NCBI RefSeq assembly: GCF_010093065.1
Contig: NZ_CP048113.1
Span: 5,146,001-5,210,000, forward strand
DNA from: Chitinophaga agri
GTDB lineage: Bacteria; Bacteroidota; Bacteroidia; Chitinophagales; Chitinophagaceae
Length of the DNA stretch: 64,000 nucleotides
Direction of reading: 5' to 3'
This document shows, one piece after another, positions 62,513 to 64,000 of this stretch. Position 1 is the first letter of the stretch; each line of letters begins with the position of its first letter. The position numbers and the translations under genes are program-made. The notes under the pieces were generated by a model. That model did no database searches, had not been told where the DNA came from, and saw only the letters and a list, made by a program, of their open reading frames with translations.

Positions 62513-63565
62513 ATGCTTAAGAAAATCTTGGCGCCTTTAAGTGGTCTTGTCATCCTCGGCGCATGCCAGGTGGATTCTGCGAAGACTGTAGTAAGGCAGG
62601 ATGGTATAAAGCCTGTGGTTGTAACACAGGAAACAGGGCACGATACTGACGACCCGGCCATCTGGATCAATAAAAAAGATACGCTGAAAAGCCTCATCAT
62701 AGGCACAGATAAGGATAGTGATGGTGGATTGTATGCCTTTGATCTGGAGGGGAAAATTGTCAACAAAGTACTGGGTCTGAAACGCCCTAATAATGTGGAC
62801 ATCGCTTATGGCTTCAAATTAAATGGTCAGCTGGTTGATATAGCCGTCCTGACGGAACGAGAAACAAATAGTATCAGGGTATTCCGCCTGCCTGATCTGA
62901 CACCGGTGGATAACGGCGGCATACCGGTATTTGAGGGGGAGAAGGAACGTGCACCAATGGGTATTGCGCTCTATACCCGTCCGCAGGATAGTACCATTTT
63001 TGCCATCGTAGGTCGTAAGAGCGGCCCTGCTGATGGATATATATGGCAATATCACCTGGCGGATGAGAATGGAGTAGTGAAAGGCCATGTGGTAAGAAAG
63101 TTTGGTGCCTATAGCGGGAAGAAAGAGATCGAATCTATTGCGGTAGACAATCAGCTGGGATACATTTATTATTCTGACGAAACAGTTGGTGTACGCAAGT
63201 ACCTGGCAGATCCGGCCAGAGGGGATAATAAAGAACTGGCGCTGTTTGCAACCGCAGGGTTTGTGTCCGATCACGAGGGTATTTCCATTTACCCGACATC
63301 CGATTCTACAGGTTATGTACTGGTCTCCAATCAGCAAAACAATTCATTTATGATCTACAGAAGGGAAGGCGAGAATGGTGTAGCAAATGAGCATAAGCTG
63401 ATAGCAGAAGTGCCGGTATCCACCCTGGAAAGTGATGGCTCGGAAGTGACGGCTGTTCCACTGGGCAGTAAATTCCCTAAAGGCATGTTCGTGGCGATGA
63501 GCAATGGAAGGGTTTTTCACTACTATTCATGGGAAGATATACTAGCTAAGATCAAGGATAAATAG
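62513..63565 (+). CDS. beta-propeller phytase (3-phytase type), lipoprotein
   Basis: 350 residues. Signal with lipobox LGAC (Cys at about 18), so anchored to a membrane. Beta-propeller phytase blocks: DTDDPAIWINKKDTLKSLII, GTDKDSDGGLYAFDLEG, RPNNVDIAYGF, and later VSDHEGISIYP. The Asp/Glu residues in these blocks bind Ca2+ and the phosphates in the family. It hydrolyses phytate to release phosphate. It forms a two-gene unit with the TonB receptor, a known pairing in soil bacteria. A terminator follows at 63581. Confidence 0.93.
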   Translation: MLKKILAPLSGLVILGACQVDSAKTVVRQDGIKPVVVTQETGHDTDDPAIWINKKDTLKSLIIGTDKDSDGGLYAFDLEGKIVNKVLGLKRPNNVDIAYGFKLNGQLVDIAVLTERETNSIRVFRLPDLTPVDNGGIPVFEGEKERAPMGIALYTRPQDSTIFAIVGRKSGPADGYIWQYHLADENGVVKGHVVRKFGAYSGKKEIESIAVDNQLGYIYYSDETVGVRKYLADPARGDNKELALFATAGFVSDHEGISIYPTSDSTGYVLVSNQQNNSFMIYRREGENGVANEHKLIAEVPVSTLESDGSEVTAVPLGSKFPKGMFVAMSNGRVFHYYSWEDILAKIKDK

Positions 63566-63580
63566 ACTGGAAAATAGAGA

Positions 63581-63618
63581 CGAAAAAAGGCGTTCACCTG
63601 GGGTGGACGCCTTTTTCG
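63581..63618. terminator. bidirectional terminator
   Basis: Arms AAAAAAGGCGT and ACGCCTTTTT within 63581-63618, giving T runs both ways, between the phytase and the convergent SdpI-like gene. Confidence 0.85.
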
Positions 63619-63645
63619 TTTATAGTATCATCAGATACGCTTTTA

Positions 63646-63978
63646 TTATTTTAGTTGTCTTTCTGTAAAGAAGAAGATCATCATTGCGGCTGCAACTGTC
63701 AATACTGCTGTTAATATCCCGGAGATCATCATATCTGACACAAGGAAGGAGAATACAAGTCCTGCTAATGCAAGCATAACACCAACCTTTATCATTAACT
63801 TACTGGAATACTTATTGGCCAACTGCCAGTTTTCTTCGTTCTGCATTGATTTCTGTGTTCTGTAGCCATAGGTGGCATTGATCTTTTTAGGTGGGTACCT
63901 TTGTGAGATGAATGCTGCGATGATAAAAACTACTCCTGGCAGTAAGGGCGAAATCAATAAGCTGTTTAGTGAAATCAT
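63646..63978 (-). CDS. SdpI/YfhL-family membrane protein
   Basis: 110 residues with three membrane helices (about 9-25, 62-80, 84-105). The SdpI signature is the cytosolic loop INATYGYRTQKSMQNEENWQ followed by ANKYSSKLM. Bacillus SdpI gives immunity to the SdpC toxin; short homologues like this one are widespread and of unproven role. The gene starts 22 bp from the window edge, so its upstream context is not visible. Confidence 0.85.
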   Translation of the reverse strand: MISLNSLLISPLLPGVVFIIAAFISQRYPPKKINATYGYRTQKSMQNEENWQLANKYSSKLMIKVGVMLALAGLVFSFLVSDMMISGILTAVLTVAAAMMIFFFTERQLK

Positions 63979-64000
63979 GGGTCGTACAATTTTAAGGGTT

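Overview
The window reads as chromosomal DNA of a soil or plant-associated Bacteroidota, most probably a Chitinophaga-like member of the Chitinophagaceae. This rests on protein families largely confined to the phylum (IPExxxVDY, DUF4290, DUF5522, 7TMR-DISM histidine kinase with LytTR partner, TonB-dependent receptor with a carboxypeptidase-regulatory domain), on a MurA that carries Asp in place of the fosfomycin-binding Cys, on promoter boxes of the Bacteroidota type (TTG, about 19 nt, TAnnTTTG), and on the near absence of Shine-Dalgarno sequences. No rRNA, insertion sequence, prophage or CRISPR array was seen.

Layout. 1-4366, all leftward and visibly richer in A+T than the rest: a compact accessory operon with an HTH regulator, a protein kinase fused to a LanC-like cyclase fold, a small secreted Ser/Thr-rich protein with two Cys, a thioredoxin-fold lipoprotein with CPYC, and a metallophosphatase-like protein (cut by the window edge) that has lost its metal ligands. 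4367-6586: an unknown protein and an AraC regulator, with two copies of a spaced 33-bp repeat. 7157-13056: a signalling block (two receiver-only proteins, an NtrC-type activator, two histidine kinases) plus a small membrane protein. 13510-20544: a stress and DNA-repair cluster (Pro-rich protein, DUF892 ferritin-like protein, SDR, topoisomerase IB, Ku, LigD). 20598-34063: mixed housekeeping and transport (chromate transporter, hydrolase, 2OG-Fe(II) oxygenase, ExbD, AsnS, Rho, a LytS/LytR-type pair, PCD, ATL, TrmB). 34424-34565: an odd tRNA-like RNA with its own terminator. 34788-49721: Lrp, tryptophan dioxygenase, DUF4290, MurA, Gmk, a CBS-domain membrane protein, TatC, RpiB, ECF sigma factor, PcrA-type helicase, RecX, nitrilase, VOC protein, NagA. 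49743-63978: glycosyltransferase 39, ThiL, inositol-monophosphatase-like protein, GH3-like enzyme, LysE exporter, KorB, an AhpD-like protein, a TPR/HTH regulator, a TonB receptor paired with a beta-propeller phytase, and an SdpI-like protein.

The most likely undescribed system is the leftmost operon. A cytoplasmic Ser/Thr kinase joined to a zinc-less LanC barrel, with no lyase domain, sits beside a secreted Ser/Thr-rich peptide, a periplasm-facing thiol lipoprotein and a catalytically dead phosphatase. It resembles a class III lanthipeptide locus stripped of its dehydration chemistry, so the product may be a phosphorylated or disulfide-bonded secreted peptide rather than a lanthipeptide. Second in interest are the tRNA-like RNA with a 73-nt variable region, a promoter-to-terminator small RNA candidate before tatC, and the repeat pair near the AraC gene.
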